This document shows, one piece after another, positions 24,948 through 37,410 of a DNA stretch of 64,000 nucleotides. The position numbers and the translations under genes were made by a program. Below the pieces are notes generated by a model that did no database searches, had not been told where the DNA came from, and saw nothing but the letters and a program-made list of their open reading frames with translations. How positions within the stretch are numbered: position 1 is the stretch's first letter; each line of letters begins with the position of its first letter. Origin of the DNA: Pyxicephalus adspersus (lineage: Eukaryota > Chordata > Amphibia > Anura > Pyxicephalidae); assembly GCF_032062135.1 (NCBI RefSeq), contig NC_092861.1, positions 143,483,802 to 143,547,801 of the forward strand, given 5' to 3'.

Positions 24948-26261
24948 CACTCATTGCTGCTTGGACCACCAAATACAAAATGATTTTCCCTGAACCCAAG
25001 TTAATCCCAAACCCATATCTTATTGTGGCATTGTATAAAGAAGAGTTCAGTAATATATTCACAAATATATTTTCACACTCCCTCTTACCAATGCAGTCCC
25101 TATGCCTATGTATTTTTTGTTTGTTACATACCGGCACTGAGATAAACCACAGATGTGTTTCCCATGACAAAAGTACATTCAAGTTACTAAAATTCTTGCT
25201 GATTTGGAATGCATAAGCTAGGACCCCATTATGATCCTGAGCGGCATATTTTCACAGGGCAATGATCCGGGGCTCTCGTTAACTTTGATCAAAAACACAA
25301 ACCCTTTTAGCCATTGAATAAAACAGTAATCTGAAGGAAGATAATTTCTCTTCTAGCGAAATGCATGTCCGTACTTCAGTGCTTTTCAAGGGCACGCGGG
25401 TTACATCAGTCACAGCAACCTTACAATATATTTGGGAAACTCAAGCAGATTTTATTTCATAGCCTACTTTGTATGCGAATGCACATATGAATTAAGACAA
25501 GGACACGCAAGATATATAGCAACCATTTTCAAAGCCTCATATGCTAAAACTAAGAAAAATATCAATCTGCCTTTCAGTCTCAAAATTGCATTAGGTAAAG
25601 CAGAGAAACTACCAACTTCCTGAAGTGTCTGTGAAAAAAACAAAAAATACAACTTCTAAAAGGTAAAACTACATTTGTTAAGCTGAGCTGCTTTGTTTCG
25701 CTTCTGTGTATCTTACCTGCAAAGATAAAACGAGACGCAACGTACGAGATGCAAGGTACAACACAAGCAAAACATGCGATTTAAAGGTGACCTGCAGGCA
25801 AACATCTCAAAGAATAAATAAAATACACATTTACCTGCCAAAGGATTTGTATTTCTGTCTGTGCAGTGGGAAAATTTACAGGTGTAAAATGGGGTCCAGG
25901 GGAAATGTAAAGTGGGGACTCCAAATGTGCAACATTTCAGCGGCATGTGCTACCTGTGATTGGCGCCATTAGAAAGGTGGGGACCTGGGCAATCATGGCT
26001 TGCCCTGAACCCCTAAAGCCGGCCCTGAAGATATACACATAAAGCAACACAGTGGAGTAATTTCCCTTTCCCTGGCCTTCTGATTGATTATTAAAAGAGC
26101 AGCAGAAAACTAATAGGTCACCTTTTTGCACACCTGTTTTTCCCCCTTTTTAATCTAAGAACTGCTGTATTGGGTATGGGAAGAGAATTATATAAATTAA
26201 AATGTAAACATTGCAGACATTGCTTGCACTACCATTATATATGTGCTACAGCCCTTAAAAA

Positions 26262-26450
26262 ATGTAACACTATTTTATTATTAATATTATTATTACTAAT
26301 AATACCAGTGTGTAATGTACAGTGCTGCATAATATTTTGACACTATATTATTATTAATAAACAGTATTTATATAGTGCCAACATATTATGCAGCACTGTA
26401 CATTACATACTGTTTAATATTAGTAATAATAAAAATAATATATTGTTAAT
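26262..26450. mobile_element. Inverted pair of LINE 3' tails
   Basis: TAATGTACAGTGCTGCATAA at about 26316 faces ATTTATATAGTGCCAACATA then TTATGCAGCACTGTACATTA at about 26366-26407, forming a long inverted repeat with TTATTATTAATA tracts. The right arm matches the 3' tail of the LINE at 6125-8440 ('atagggccaacatattatgcagtgatgtaca'-like). Read as two LINE 3' ends inserted head-to-head. Confidence 0.65.
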
Positions 26451-27061
26451 TTTTTTAGATGCAATGTAAATAATTAATTTAATTTTTACTGCCAGAGTTT
26501 TTATTGCAAAATGTCTGAAGAGTACATGACCACCACCCCCCCTTCCTAAAACAAAAAAAAGTTTTCTGAATGCATAGCCCCTGTAGAATTAATTATTGTA
26601 GGTGACATTTTTGTTGCTCACTCATTTTATCACACACAAACACAATATAATCCATATTTTTTGTAACATATTCTAATATATAATAATACATAGATACCAA
26701 TCATGTCATGCTTTAAAATGTCATGTTTCCCGGCCAGAAAATAAAGAACTGAAAGTGAAGAGAAAACCAACGTTTGGAGTTGTGCACAACTCACCACAAG
26801 AACAGTACAGAAATTTGAATTGTTCACACCTTATCTGGTTAATGATTTAATTGAATTGAATTATATGTATAATTCATTATTGTAAATGTAATTTATATAT
26901 ACTCACTCCTATGAGTTCGCTACAAGAGTTATGGATCCCATAAATTGTAATTGTAAAATTATACAAAAATAATCTGACCCAAACACTAAATTGCTCAAAC
27001 TTTCAATCCTTTGAAGTTGTGTTGATATAGGTTTGTGGCTGATGCTCTATTTGTGACAAAT

Positions 27062-27063
<2 letters not shown>

Positions 27064-27093
<30 letters not shown>
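27064..27093. repeat. (TA)n dinucleotide run
   Basis: About 15 uninterrupted TA copies. Confidence 0.97.
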
Positions 27094-27100
<7 letters not shown>

Positions 27101-27190
27101 ATTTTGATTTTCTGATTTCTCATCACTTTTGGTAATTAGGAAAGCCTCAATTTCCTAAGTGGGGACACATGTTGTAAATATGTTTTAACA

Positions 27191-27526
27191 NNNNNNNNNN
27201 NNNNNNNNNNNNNNNNNNNNNNNNNNNNNNNNNNNNNNNNNNNNNNNNNNNNNNNNNNNNNNNNNNNNNNNNNNNNNNNNNNNNNNNNNNNNNNNNNNNN
27301 NNNNNNNNNNNNNNNNNNNNNNNNNNNNNNNNNNNNNNNNNNNNNNNNNNNNNNNNNNNNNNNNNNNNNNNNNNNNNNNNNNNNNNNNNNNNNNNNNNNN
27401 NNNNNNNNNNNNNNNNNNNNNNNNNNNNNNNNNNNNNNNNNNNNNNNNNNNNNNNNNNNNNNNNNNNNNNNNNNNNNNNNNNNNNNNNNNNNNNNNNNNN
27501 NNNNNNNNNNNNNNNNNNNNNNNNNN
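27191..27526. other. Assembly gap (336 Ns)
   Basis: Run of Ns. The open frame reported across it is an artefact. Confidence 1.
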
Positions 27527-28635
27527 ACATTTTTTTTTTAATTTGAAGATGTTTTGATGTACGTTTGTGACTGATGCATTATTAACTACAAATGTTAAGC
27601 ATCTTGCAAATGGATTTTGTCACCCTTATGTCCTTAGAGATGCCAACTAAAAGAACAAGCAGAGAATTCATTTTCTTTCTGCCCATTGCTTATTGCTACA
27701 CACTGTAAGATTTGCTGTTGTTGTCTTTACACTTCTTTCTGATAAATAAAATAAAATTTCATTTTAGCATGCATTAAATTTTAACTAGGAACATTGTTTA
27801 TGAAATGATTCATAGAACTGTTACACAAATTGTAGCTGTGGCAAAAGCTCATAAAATGCATAAAAAATAAAACTTAAATGCTAATCTTTGTACCATGGGC
27901 ACATAACAAAATCTCACTGTAATGGTGGAGAGTAAAAATGTTATTTTATATGTTATATTATAATATGTTATATTTCATAGCTCAAATAAACCTTAATTGT
28001 AAGAGTTCCCATAATTGTACTTTTGTTATTATTATTTGATCTTAACCAAACCACATTCTGCATATTGTTAGTGTGTTCATTAAAGCTAGCTTCATTCTAG
28101 CTTTCATAGGGATAATTAGCCCCTACAAATGACTTCTATCCTTCGCAGAGAACCTAATGTCTGTGGCTACAAGTCATGCTCCATTCATAATGCCTTGCTT
28201 TGTAGCCACCCCATAGTGATGTAGAGAGAGTTAAGACTATGAATGTAACCAACCCCATCCATGATACACAATGCAAGGAATCATGGGACATGGAGTTTTT
28301 GAATTGACAGGAACATTACATTGTAGCCACTCTGCTGCCCTCTAGAGCCAGAAATAATGATAACCACCAGCAGTCTCTACGCAGACTGACTGCACAAATC
28401 AGCTTTTTTTTAAAGAAAATGTCTAAAATAATGACTGTGACTTTAGATTTTAGGTAACTTACAAATGTGTCACCCCCCCCCACACACACACTTTTTTTTA
28501 AATAAGGTTTATGTTGTTTTTGTCTTCTTTTGTGGCACCCCAGTGCTGATGATCTCTCCCAGCTCTTTTCAATCTACATGAACATGTAATCCTTTAACAG
28601 GATGTGCCCAGATATGCACATTTATTCGCTCTTAC

Positions 28636-28783
28636 CATTTGGGTGTCTTGGCTCAGACCAAGTGATATTGAAGGAATCTGGAGAGAATGATTGGATTGTT
28701 AGAGACTGAATACCATCAGGTACGCTCTCTTCTGTAGAAGCCTCAATGATACCACTTGACGTACACCCCCCTCCTGAGCAAGC
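28636..28783 (-). CDS. ush2a: usherin exon: FN3 boundary exon with ACSGGGC motif
   Basis: 148-bp exon, phase 0 in and 1 out, 49 whole codons. Acceptor is ctgtttgtag and donor gtaaga. It starts ACSGGGCTSSGIIEAST, completing the previous domain after YFIKLA with the cysteine pair of the F-G hairpin. It then runs through the linker EESVPDG to the next domain's A-B strands, FNITWSEPRHPNG. NIT is a potential glycosylation site. The last G joins GT of the next exon to make Gly (HPNG-VITSYGLYMDG), which is exactly the FN3 consensus across the junction. It has no initiator methionine because it is internal. Confidence 0.92.
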
Positions 28784-30599
28784 CTACAAACAGAGCATCA
28801 AAATGACATACTGATCACATGATAAACCAACACTAATTTCTTAAAATATGGTTAACAACTTTTGCAATTGATTTTGCTGCATGAAATTAAGATGATGTTC
28901 ATGGTAAACCTTCACAGCCACACTAACGATGATGACAGGACAGTTAGGTAAACTTTCTAATACTAGGGAGACCCCACAGTTCTTCTGATAAAAACAGGGC
29001 TCAGAAGGGGCTGAGCCCAAATTGTGTTGACTGGCAACTTGGTCCCATCTGTAGGAGACTGGCTGTTCCCGCAGGATAATGTGTGAGATCCATCGTGGCC
29101 ACAGATTTTGAACTCCCACCTATGAATCAGCTCGACTTGCACTTGAATTGTAGATTTTTTTTTTTAATGCTTTAGGTTGTGTGCGCCCTTTCTATAGCTT
29201 TGTGTTGTGAAGGCTTCAACAAAGGTGTCCAAACCTGGTTAAAGTTTTACAAATGCTTTTATTAGGTTTGTTTAACAAGATGGTCTTTTACAAGTTCATG
29301 TATATAGAACTAAGGAATGATTTTTTAAAATATATATCAATGACTGAATGACTGATATGTTAAATTATTATACTTATATGTTTTTATATATTTTAAAATG
29401 TTCTCCAGTTGAATTCTATTGTAAATCAGATTATAATTTTTGAGATCCCATAAAATCCTTTTAGAAACTCTTGCTCCTCTCTGTACATCCCCCTCTGGAA
29501 GTTTCTTAGCTGAAACAAGACATCACCGTGATCTTTAAATGACCCCACCACATTTAAATTAATGAATGTTCACAAGGAGCCATCCAATATATTTTTAGAC
29601 ATAGACATAAGGTAAAATGCAAGATTGATTCATATTAAACGTTACCTTTGCAATCTCCAGATTAGGCACAAAGGATATGCAGATTGTCTTGTGCGGTGTA
29701 TTGAATACATTTTTTATTTCGCCTAATTTTTAATTGCCAGGAAGATTTTTTTTTTTTACAATTTAATGTTCAAGTGATAAGGTGGGGGGATATATTTAGA
29801 CCATCCAAGTGCATACCGAGTGGGGATAAATGTATGCATGCTATCCGCATCAATGTAAATTTATTCATAATCAAGGATGGAATATTTCTTATAGTATTCA
29901 TCAAAACAAATATCCAGATATAGATTTCCAAGTTAAGGAAAAGTCTGAAAAAAAGGTAAACTTTACTACATGTGCTACAATAGACTGAGGATGTTCAAAA
30001 GCCAAAAAAAAAAAAATTATAAAAGCTTTATGCTTTTTGGTATGAAACAAACCAAGGATATTGGATTAGGTATGTAATATTGGTAGGGGTTTATGTTAGA
30101 TTGATCATATAAATTACTGAGTTAGCAGTAGAGTTGTGCAGTTCATAAATAAAACCTTCAACCTCCAATTCCAACTCAATTTAATAGTACCTATGACTCC
30201 TATTTCCAATATACTAATCATGCATTTTGTATATTGATTGCATCCATGCAACATTCAAAGCATTTCATCAAAGTTAGTTGGAGTTTAATGCCATACTCAT
30301 CAGTAGTTTTGCAACTATATAAAAGGTATTTCTGCTTTTTGCAGGCAATTTTGTATCTGGTGCCTGAAGAGTCAGTTTACCAAGGATACCTAGCAAGCCC
30401 CCTACTCAGTCACATCATCTTGGACTGGGCTGACCAGTCCCTGTTCTGCATTTTATATGCAAGAGACTAAGGGGGTACCATACTAAAGCCCTGAGCAGAA
30501 GTATATTTAGGCCACCTTAAGGGTCATTTGGCTCTGGGTAAGAGAGGCCCGTAGCCATAAGAATTAGGCGCAGGGCCACATGACCGGGTGCTAGGCCTA

Positions 30600-31480
30600 G
30601 CCCAGAGCTTTTAAGGAGTTAAGAAAAAGATAGTGTTGCTAGAGGGGGCTGGGCTAGTATATAACGTGGGGTAGGAGGAGATTAGGAATGGGAGATGTTA
30701 AAAGGGCTGGATGATAGTGGGAGGCCCTCTTTTGGAAAGAAAAAGTTTCCCACCCACCCTCCCTCTTATGTTTAGGTAGAGTTGAGAGTTGGGTTCGTTT
30801 AGCGGTTGGGGTCTTGGAAGGCAGGGATTCAGTGTATTGGAAAAGTGGTGGATTTTGGCAGGGGGGATCCCCTTTGGTGGGGTCTCCCCCTTTATGGTGA
30901 ACGGATGATTATGGCTCCTGAAGGCAGTGCTGGGCAGCTAGGGGCCAAGGTGGAGATGTTGGAAGAGTTCAATTCTTGTTGGGTGGGATTTTGCCTTCTG
31001 AGACCTGCAGCTTGGTTGTTTGGGTGTATAATTGGGAGTTTGATAACATTATGGATACTGTTGTAATGGTTATGTATTATTAAAAGGGGAATTAAGTTGT
31101 TGTTGGTTCATTAAGCTATATTCAATGTAATATGTTAACATTATATAATCCCGTTTTAATAATAATTATATTAATAAGGGAGTGTTGTGTTAATTTATGT
31201 TAATGTATGCTTATCAATATGTAAAATGTAATTTTATTTGGCATTTATTTTATTTGGATATTTGTTTGTTAATTATTTGGAAAGTTAACTTTATTTAATG
31301 GTGTTTTAAATAAACGGCTGCTTGCCAGCCAATTTAAAATCCAAGATTTTGTGTTGGGGTATTTAATGGGGGGGAGTGGCTGGTAAGCAGGGGGAGGTTT
31401 GGAAGTAGGCGGTAGTTATGACAATGGTGTTTATAAAGGATGGGCTAGAAGGTCCGAGCTACCCTGGTCACGACCTGGGG
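30600..31480. repeat. Unclassified long G-rich block, possible LTR remnant
   Basis: A G-rich first half (30640-31050) is followed by a TA-rich half and AATAAA at about 31310 (TAAATAAACGGCTGCTTGCC). Similar architecture, a G-rich half with an 'agtttcc' segment then a TA-rich half, is seen at 46490-47340 and less clearly at 50440-51080. This could be a solo LTR or non-coding retroelement, but no terminal repeats or primer site were identified. Confidence 0.3.
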
Positions 31481-31753
31481 CAATGTACAGTTAGTCTGCA
31501 TGGCAAATGACAGGCATCCTCTTCTAAAACATCCTTTATGGTCTATGGAAATGACCACAAATCAAGCAAAAATAATGTATTTTGCAATATAGAAAGTGTA
31601 TTATTGAGTATGCCTATTAATTACATACAATACAATATGAATCTTGTGTATTACAAGCTAAACAAGGCTCATATATGTAAATCCACTTTTATACATTACA
31701 ACAACTACTTCCAAGTATCCACATATATCCGCAAGATTCATATTGTATGTTTA

Positions 31754-32302
31754 GGGATGAGCAAAAATGCCTCTGGCATTGCGAAATTTCGCAAAACCAT
31801 CAGAATTCACTATATGGAGGATTATCATGACTGAATTCATAAATACAGCCGTGATAATCCTCCTGTCAGTGAGCAATCCCCGGGCACTACAGGTCAAAAT
31901 GAGGACAAGCCCTCTAACCTGTAGTGCCCGGGGATCTCTTACTGAGAGGTGGATTCTCACAGCTCCATTCACAAATGCAGCCGCGGTACTCCTCTTCTCA
32001 GCCTGCAAAAGCAATCAGAGGAGCAGAGCTGCTCCACTTCTCTGATTGCTGTTGCCGCCCTGTAGTATGTGTTCTTTGATAGGGAAACTCTATCCAAGAA
32101 CATATACAACTAGTAAAGGGCTGCAAGAGCAATCAGGGGAGTGGAGCGGATAGCTCAGCTCAACTGATTGGTCTTGCAGGTCCCAAAAATTTGGTCTCAC
32201 CAGCCGAATTTACAAAGATCGTTCTTGCCTACATTTTTGGTAAGCGAGAACCGCCCAATTCGCCGCTAGACCGAATTTAAAAAATTTGCTCACTCATCCT
32301 TA
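31754..32302. mobile_element. MITE with TAGGGATGAGC termini
   Basis: The left end TTAGGGATGAGCAAAAATGC and the reverse complement of the right end, ATAAGGATGAGTGAGCAAAT, are inverted repeats next to TA. Two internal hairpins are visible: GAGCAATCCCCGGGCACTAC against TAGTGCCCGGGGATC, and CAATCAGAGGAGCAGAGC against its near-inverse downstream. A related element with the opposite orientation lies at about 59460-59760 (TAGGGATTCTTGCAAAAAT at its right end, read in reverse). Confidence 0.7.
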
Positions 32303-32462
32303 TGTATTTTATGCAACTAAAAGGAATACCCAACAATACATGTTCACCCTTTCTTTTGGCTTGTTTTGTGGTCACCCAGCAGTGATGGAAGGGTAAAGTT
32401 CACTATCTTGGAGCATGAACTTTCCAAAATGACAGATCACATGGCTCTAGTCAAATGTTATA

Positions 32463-32814
32463 CAGGTTGATATTCAATAATCCGACAACCTCCGGACATG
32501 AGGAGGGCCGAATTTTTGAAAATTCCGAATTTTTTAATGTTATATATGCTGTATTCATTTACCAGAAAATGACTACCAGTACAATCCTTTAAATGGATGC
32601 TAAATCTATAATCGGGCTATACAGCAGCAAATAAATGAGAAGGAATGAACAGGAAAGCATGTGCAAGCAAAACTCAACAGCTGACTCTGGAGTACAGCAC
32701 TATCAAAACATAAACAGCGCCTCCAGAACACAGTGGTAATTCGAAAATGCGCTCCGAAATCTATGCTGGAAATTTGAAGGAACCAGATTATCGATGGCTT
32801 TGAATGTCAACCTA
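32463..32814. mobile_element. Pogo/mariner-like MITE, copy 1
   Basis: Bounded by TA dinucleotides, it starts CAGGTTGATATTCAATAATC and ends GAATGTCAACCT, giving ~14-bp inverted ends (CAGGTTGACATTC). About 352 bp, no transposase. It is a direct repeat of 37078-37410 at high similarity over the whole length (shared AATGAGAAGGAATGA, GGAAAGCA, CTGGAGTACAGC, GATTATCGATGGC). The TA target and CAGGTTGA terminus suggest a Tc1/mariner-pogo relative (inferred). Confidence 0.8.
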
Positions 32815-32972
32815 TATTAAATCAGGATGTCCTGTTCAATATAAAATGGGTATTTAAAATAAGTAAAGTGATTATAGTGGTTCAGCTGGCGGTTCTGGAA
32901 AGTTTCTTTAGGAGACACATTTTTTTTTACATTTTCTATCTGATCATCCTCATCTTTATCCCTAATACTTAC

Positions 32973-33144
32973 AGCCAGTTTGATGAAATACGTGGTTCCT
33001 GGAGTTAATCCCTGGATGGTATGATCCTGAAACAGTTCAGTGCTGTTGTATACAGGATCCCATGCACTTGAGTTGGTAACATCTTTGGTGATATATAGCA
33101 AGTACCTTTCAAGATTTCCAATGATTATCTCTGGTTCCTTCCAC
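32973..33144 (-). CDS. ush2a: usherin exon: central part of an FN3 domain
   Basis: 172-bp exon, phase 2 in and 0 out, 57 whole codons. Acceptor is gattccccag and donor gtaagt (perfect consensus). It encodes WKEPEIIIGNLERYLLYITK, then two potential N-glycosylation sites (NSS and NST), then the E-F strand signature LTPGTTYFIKLA. It replaces the usual 'PNG.I..Y' by 'EIIIGNLERY', a variation also found in some usherin repeats. The downstream intron begins at Val in the open frame, so translation alone would overrun; the GTAAGT donor fixes the end. The intron to the previous exon is only 365 bp, by far the shortest in the window. Confidence 0.93.
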
Positions 33145-33509
33145 CTGGGGAATCACAGAATGTAGAACATTTTTATGTGAATACAATAATTCGCCCTGTG
33201 GCCCCTTTGGCAACTAAATGGTTGAGACAAACCATTTTGGTGGTTCTTCTAATGCTTAGCTTTTATTTATAGGGTTAGGTTTTCCCACAAGATTCACACA
33301 CATTATACCCAAAATGTAAAATTTTTTTAGATTGGATTTAATAGAGAAATGTTTGAATTAGCTTTTACCCATGGGAAAGGGAGTATGGGATTGGGTTACT
33401 ACACAGGCTGTCCAAACCATGGGTTAATCTGTAGAATAAGATGGACAACCTTTAAAGTCTCAAGTTTAAGTTTAACTGGGTTTTATGGCAAGTAGCAACA
33501 TTTACATAC
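33145..33509 (-). other. usherin intron, 365 bp
   Basis: The shortest intron in the window, phase 2. No repeat inserted and nothing else recognised. Confidence 0.85.
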
Positions 33510-33669
33510 TTAATATATATACTTGAAGAGTCCACCGTCGTTACCCCAGGAAGAGGAACATGTTGCGGTGGTAGCTGAGCCGTCATCAAGGTGACTTCAG
33601 AACTGTTTGTGCAACCAACAAGTGTGCAGGCTCCAACCACAAAACGATGTGCTGCAAACGTTTCCAATC
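33510..33669 (-). CDS. ush2a: usherin exon: end of one FN3 domain and start of the next
   Basis: 160-bp exon with acceptor tttgtcttccag and donor gtatgt, phase 1 in and 2 out, 52 whole codons plus two bases at each end. It encodes LETFAAHRFVVGACTLVGCT, with the F-strand aromatic and ACTxxGC pair, then NSSEVTLMTAQLPP as the domain boundary. The next domain's A-B strands follow (TVDSSSIYI). The final AA joins G of the next exon to make Lys, giving SIYIKWKEP with the B-strand tryptophan across the junction. NSS is a possible N-glycan site. The frame runs open into the upstream intron, so the start rests on the acceptor and on phase continuity with the 46.1-kb exon. Confidence 0.93.
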
Positions 33670-35522
33670 CTGGAAGACAAATACAGCAGGAGGTCATTTC
33701 ATCAAGACAAAGTAATCACAAAGTTTCTATATAATGGCAGATTACCTCTTCACCTTTTTCTTATGTTTCATCACTTTTCATCTAAGGCCTTTGGGATTAT
33801 CAAAAGCTTTTCCAACCATTTCACAATCGTTATCATTTTTGCCTAGAAGGCTAATGTACAGTATCTCAGATAAGAGGTGCTGACACTTTTTTTTAATGGC
33901 AATCAGATGTGGAGATATTTCACATTGTATATAAAGACAACTTATTAAACCATTTCATCTCCATGAATCAACATCTTGATTTTTTCTCTAAGGGGAACTT
34001 ATATTCAGACACACATATTGTATAAGATAACCCTTTTGAACAGAAGATTTATTGTTTGTCTCTGCAGAGCATCCAAAGTAAAAACACCCCATTCCTGGGA
34101 GTATTACCACAATGTCTTGTACGTACATGAATGATCTATAAAGGGCATGGTAGGTGATTGTTCATCAACTGTGAGTAGGCAATACCCTGAGAACATATTG
34201 CAGAATAGAAAATGAAACTGTGTACAGATACAATTGTTAAAAAAAAAAAACTATGGGATTTATCAAAGCTCTCCAAGACTGCAACAGATATACTATGGTG
34301 GGAGACCCTGTCAAACCTGGGAGAACCTGTCAAACATGTTAAAATTCCAATGAAATATCCCAATTAATGGCACAATGGCTGAATAATGGCATGTCTGAAC
34401 AGTACATATAACACATATAACAATCTTTTAGTACCAATAATAATGATATAGAAAGGTTTATTGCAATTAATGGTATGGAGACAAGTTCTCCAGTGACTGG
34501 GTGATGAGTTTGGAAGAATAAAAATTGGATAGTGGGAGCTATGCCTGGAGTTCAGCTTTAAGACTACTTTTACCCAAAGAATAAGCACCTAATAGCTCTT
34601 TATATTTCTACATTCCATCTCGGATTCTGTTTTCCTTGCCATGGTAATATCCATACAGTAACACATTAGATGTGTGGATGGATGAGCTCTGTTGGAGGAG
34701 TACAATAATTTACCATAAGTAAGGGATTACTTTTACACTATATGCTGCTGAGCCTGTGGCGAAAATGAACAATCATTATTTTATTAAAACAATGGCGTGT
34801 ATGGAGGCAGATTAGAAGCACATTGCTTATTAAACCCCCACTTTAATATTTAAAACCAAAATAACAAAATTAGACTTCACCTTGAAAAGTTTACATGGCC
34901 AATAAGTAGCTGCAAAATAGTAGCTTTGAAGTTCAACAATTTTTAAGCAGCAACTCAGTAAGTCTTTGAAATCTGTAAAGTATAACACTTTAACAAGGAA
35001 GCCGTGTTCTTTCTTATTACTTTGTATTGATTCAGAATCTTGATCCTCCAATGTAAACATTCATCAAGAGTATCTGCTTTAAAACAATGGAAACTGAACT
35101 CTACATTCTTTGTTGTTTAGTGATCTTTGAAAATGAATAACACAACTGGAAAGGTCAGGGTGGCTTGTTTTCAAACCCATATTCTGCCTATTAAAAATAT
35201 GTAACTAGATTAATGTTCATAGTCAGGGCACTGTACTGTAATATGCATTATTTAGGCAATATGCTCGTAAGCATTCCCAGGGGAAATGCACCTTTGGTCA
35301 CATGATTCTGTTCTGTGCACCCTCACCAGTTTGGGCTACACGAGCCAATTACACTAGATCCAAGTGTTCCCAATATATAGGAGACCTGATGTTAGAACAT
35401 CAGGATTCACAGTTTTGACATGTTTGTACTTTGCCTGACCTCAAAACGCGTCCATCAGACTTACTGTCATTTGTTCTACTGAGGTTTCAAAAAGTTTGTA
35501 CCATACACATGATTACACTCCT

Positions 35523-35822
35523 ATTAAAGAGGAACTAAACCCCACTAAACCCATCTGTTCCCTTTTCATCACAGGGTACAAACATCTTCTTGCATCTTCT
35601 CTTCCTAGATAAGATCTTCGGCCATCTCGATTGGCCAGGATGACATAACTTCATTCTGTTCCAGCAAACACAAGGGAAGCTGGGATTGCTGGGTATCCTT
35701 TTTGGCAGTTCCACAGAGCTGTCAGGAAAGTAAGTAAGCTTATTGCAGAAGGGACATCATCTGTCCCTTTCTGCAATAATGCCCTGCCTGATTAAAGATC
35801 TTTATTTCCACTTTAATTTAGA
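35523..35822. repeat. Dispersed frog repeat (ATTGCAGAAGGGACA family)
   Basis: AAGAGGAACTAAACCC leads to CATCTCGATTGGCCAGG and then the local palindrome ATTGCAGAAGGGACA/TGTCCCTTTCTGCAAT, ending TTTCCACTTTAAT. The first part is homologous, in reverse orientation, to 62560-62690 (GCCAATCAAGATAGCC; GGGTTTAGTTCAGCTTTAAA). Non-coding; class unknown. Confidence 0.65.
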
Positions 35823-37077
35823 CTGTTACTGTGACCAGGTGTTGTTAGCAATGATGGTTACAAAAAGGGTCTGAAAACCAAAGGAATCTCCAAGTCAATT
35901 TTTTTCTCCCTCCCCTACTTTTTAAAACAAGAAAAAGAAACTGAAAAACCAGGTGAAAGGAATTGTGGCCCTCAACAACTATGATGTTTTTACAACACTG
36001 CTTTTTTATGTATTATTATGTATTTGTTGTGAGGACCACCCTTGGCAGGTAAAAGAGGAAGCACAATAAAGGGAGGGATGGAGTCCTGTGAATCTAAAGG
36101 AAACATGGCCCTCAGATAGAATTTCATTGTAAAAAAAGTAAATTCAAATATGATCAATGTGTTTTCAAATGTTCAAATAATAAATTATTATTTGTAGGAC
36201 CAAAATAATGTAGGATGTTGATCCCGGAGGTTATATGAATGCCACCGATGATCAAGAGAGAATATTCCTAAATCATTCTCCAAAAGGCTTTCTATCAGCT
36301 GCAGCTTTAGTTTTTTTAAAGAGTTATTAAAAATATTTCCAAGTCAATATCTTACAATCTAAACATAGGTGTTGTGTAATCCGATGATCTTCTTTGACGT
36401 CAGGTTAATTTTAAATAATAAAAGACCAAACATTAAAACAGTTGCATTAGACATAGAAGGGTTAAGAACACAAACCTAAAATGCTGCACAGCTTTTTATT
36501 TTCAAAATCATTTACTCATTACAAGTAAAAAACAATTGTTTTTATTGTCATACTTTTAACTTTTTTCCTTTAAAAGATAATAATTTTGATACCAGGGATT
36601 ATCTCACCCATTGAAACATTTTTCAATGACTGATACAGCTTATCAGATCTCTAAAAGATAGGATGTCACCGGAGCATCTAAACACTCATATGAGGGCGAG
36701 GGGACAATCTTTATGTCTGATGTTATCGGTTTTAAATCCAAGGAACAGAGCAGAACCTTTTTATATTTCATCCTACGAACAACTATATAAAAAGCAATGA
36801 GGGTGCCCAGAAATACGGGATTCGTTTTTCTCTTCATTCAGTCTAGGTGACCATACCATGTCTTTTATAATGTTCTAAAAGGGGAAAAAGTTAATTGGAC
36901 AGGACAGGAAAAAAAAACATTTTTGCCTAAAGTTTTGTACACCTTTGCTGAAGAAGTGGTTGCAGAGTAACAGCATTGCTGAACGCACACACAGTACAAC
37001 CAGAATGATCTGCTGCAGACCTAACTGATTTCCCACTCTCTCCAATTTAGCCACTATGAAACCACTTTGTCCAGATA

Positions 37078-37410
37078 CAGGTTGATATTCAAAAAGGAGG
37101 TGGGTCTGGATTTTCGAAAATTCTGTATTTTTTCAGTTATATATGCTGTATACATTTAACAGAAAATTACTACTTGTACAGTCTTATAAATGGATGCTGA
37201 ATCCATGATGGGACTATAAAGCAGCTAATAATTGAGAAGGAATGAGAAGGAAAGCACATGCAAGCAAAATCCAACAGCTGATTCTGGAGTACAGCGCCAT
37301 CAAAAAAAAAAGGGCACCTCCAGAAAACAGTGTAAATTTGAATATGCACTTTGAAATCCATGCCGGAAATCTGAAGCAAGTGGATTATCGATGGCCGGAA
37401 TGTCAACCTG
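37078..37410. mobile_element. Pogo/mariner-like MITE, copy 2
   Basis: TA-flanked; starts CAGGTTGATATTCAAAAAGG and ends GGAATGTCAACCTG, a better-preserved right end than copy 1. About 333 bp. An open frame on the plus strand (37242-37442) lies wholly inside it and is not a gene. Confidence 0.82.

Larger units (their letters stand above)
23314..28635 (-). other. usherin intron, about 5.3 kb, with assembly gap
   Basis: Intron in phase 1 between the exons at 28636 and 23162. It holds a TTAA-flanked MITE (24109-24715), a palindromic MITE (24739-24947), inverted LINE tails (26262-26450), a TA dinucleotide run (27064-27093) and an N gap (27191-27526). The rest is AT-rich with nothing recognised. 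An exon hidden in the gap is unlikely because phase and FN3 structure are continuous without it. Confidence 0.75.
28784..32972 (-). other. usherin intron, about 4.2 kb
   Basis: Phase-0 intron between the exons at 32973 and 28636. It contains an unclassified G-rich repeat-like region (30600-31480), a TAGGGATGAGC MITE (31754-32302) and a pogo-like MITE (32463-32814). Between 28.8 and 30.5 kb nothing recognisable is seen apart from AT-rich sequence. Confidence 0.75.

Noticed and set aside
27147..27530. 127-codon frame through Ns
   Set aside because: Almost entirely assembly gap.
34254..34335. Additional palindromic MITE copy (GGGATTTATCAAAGCTCTCC)
   Set aside because: Only the first ~25 bp match convincingly; too short to list as an element.
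36643..36837. 64-codon minus-strand frame with a hydrophobic start and a basic stretch, resembling a membrane protein fragment
   Set aside because: Exons at 46082 and 33510 join perfectly without it, no splice signals fit, and no family is recognised; treated as chance.
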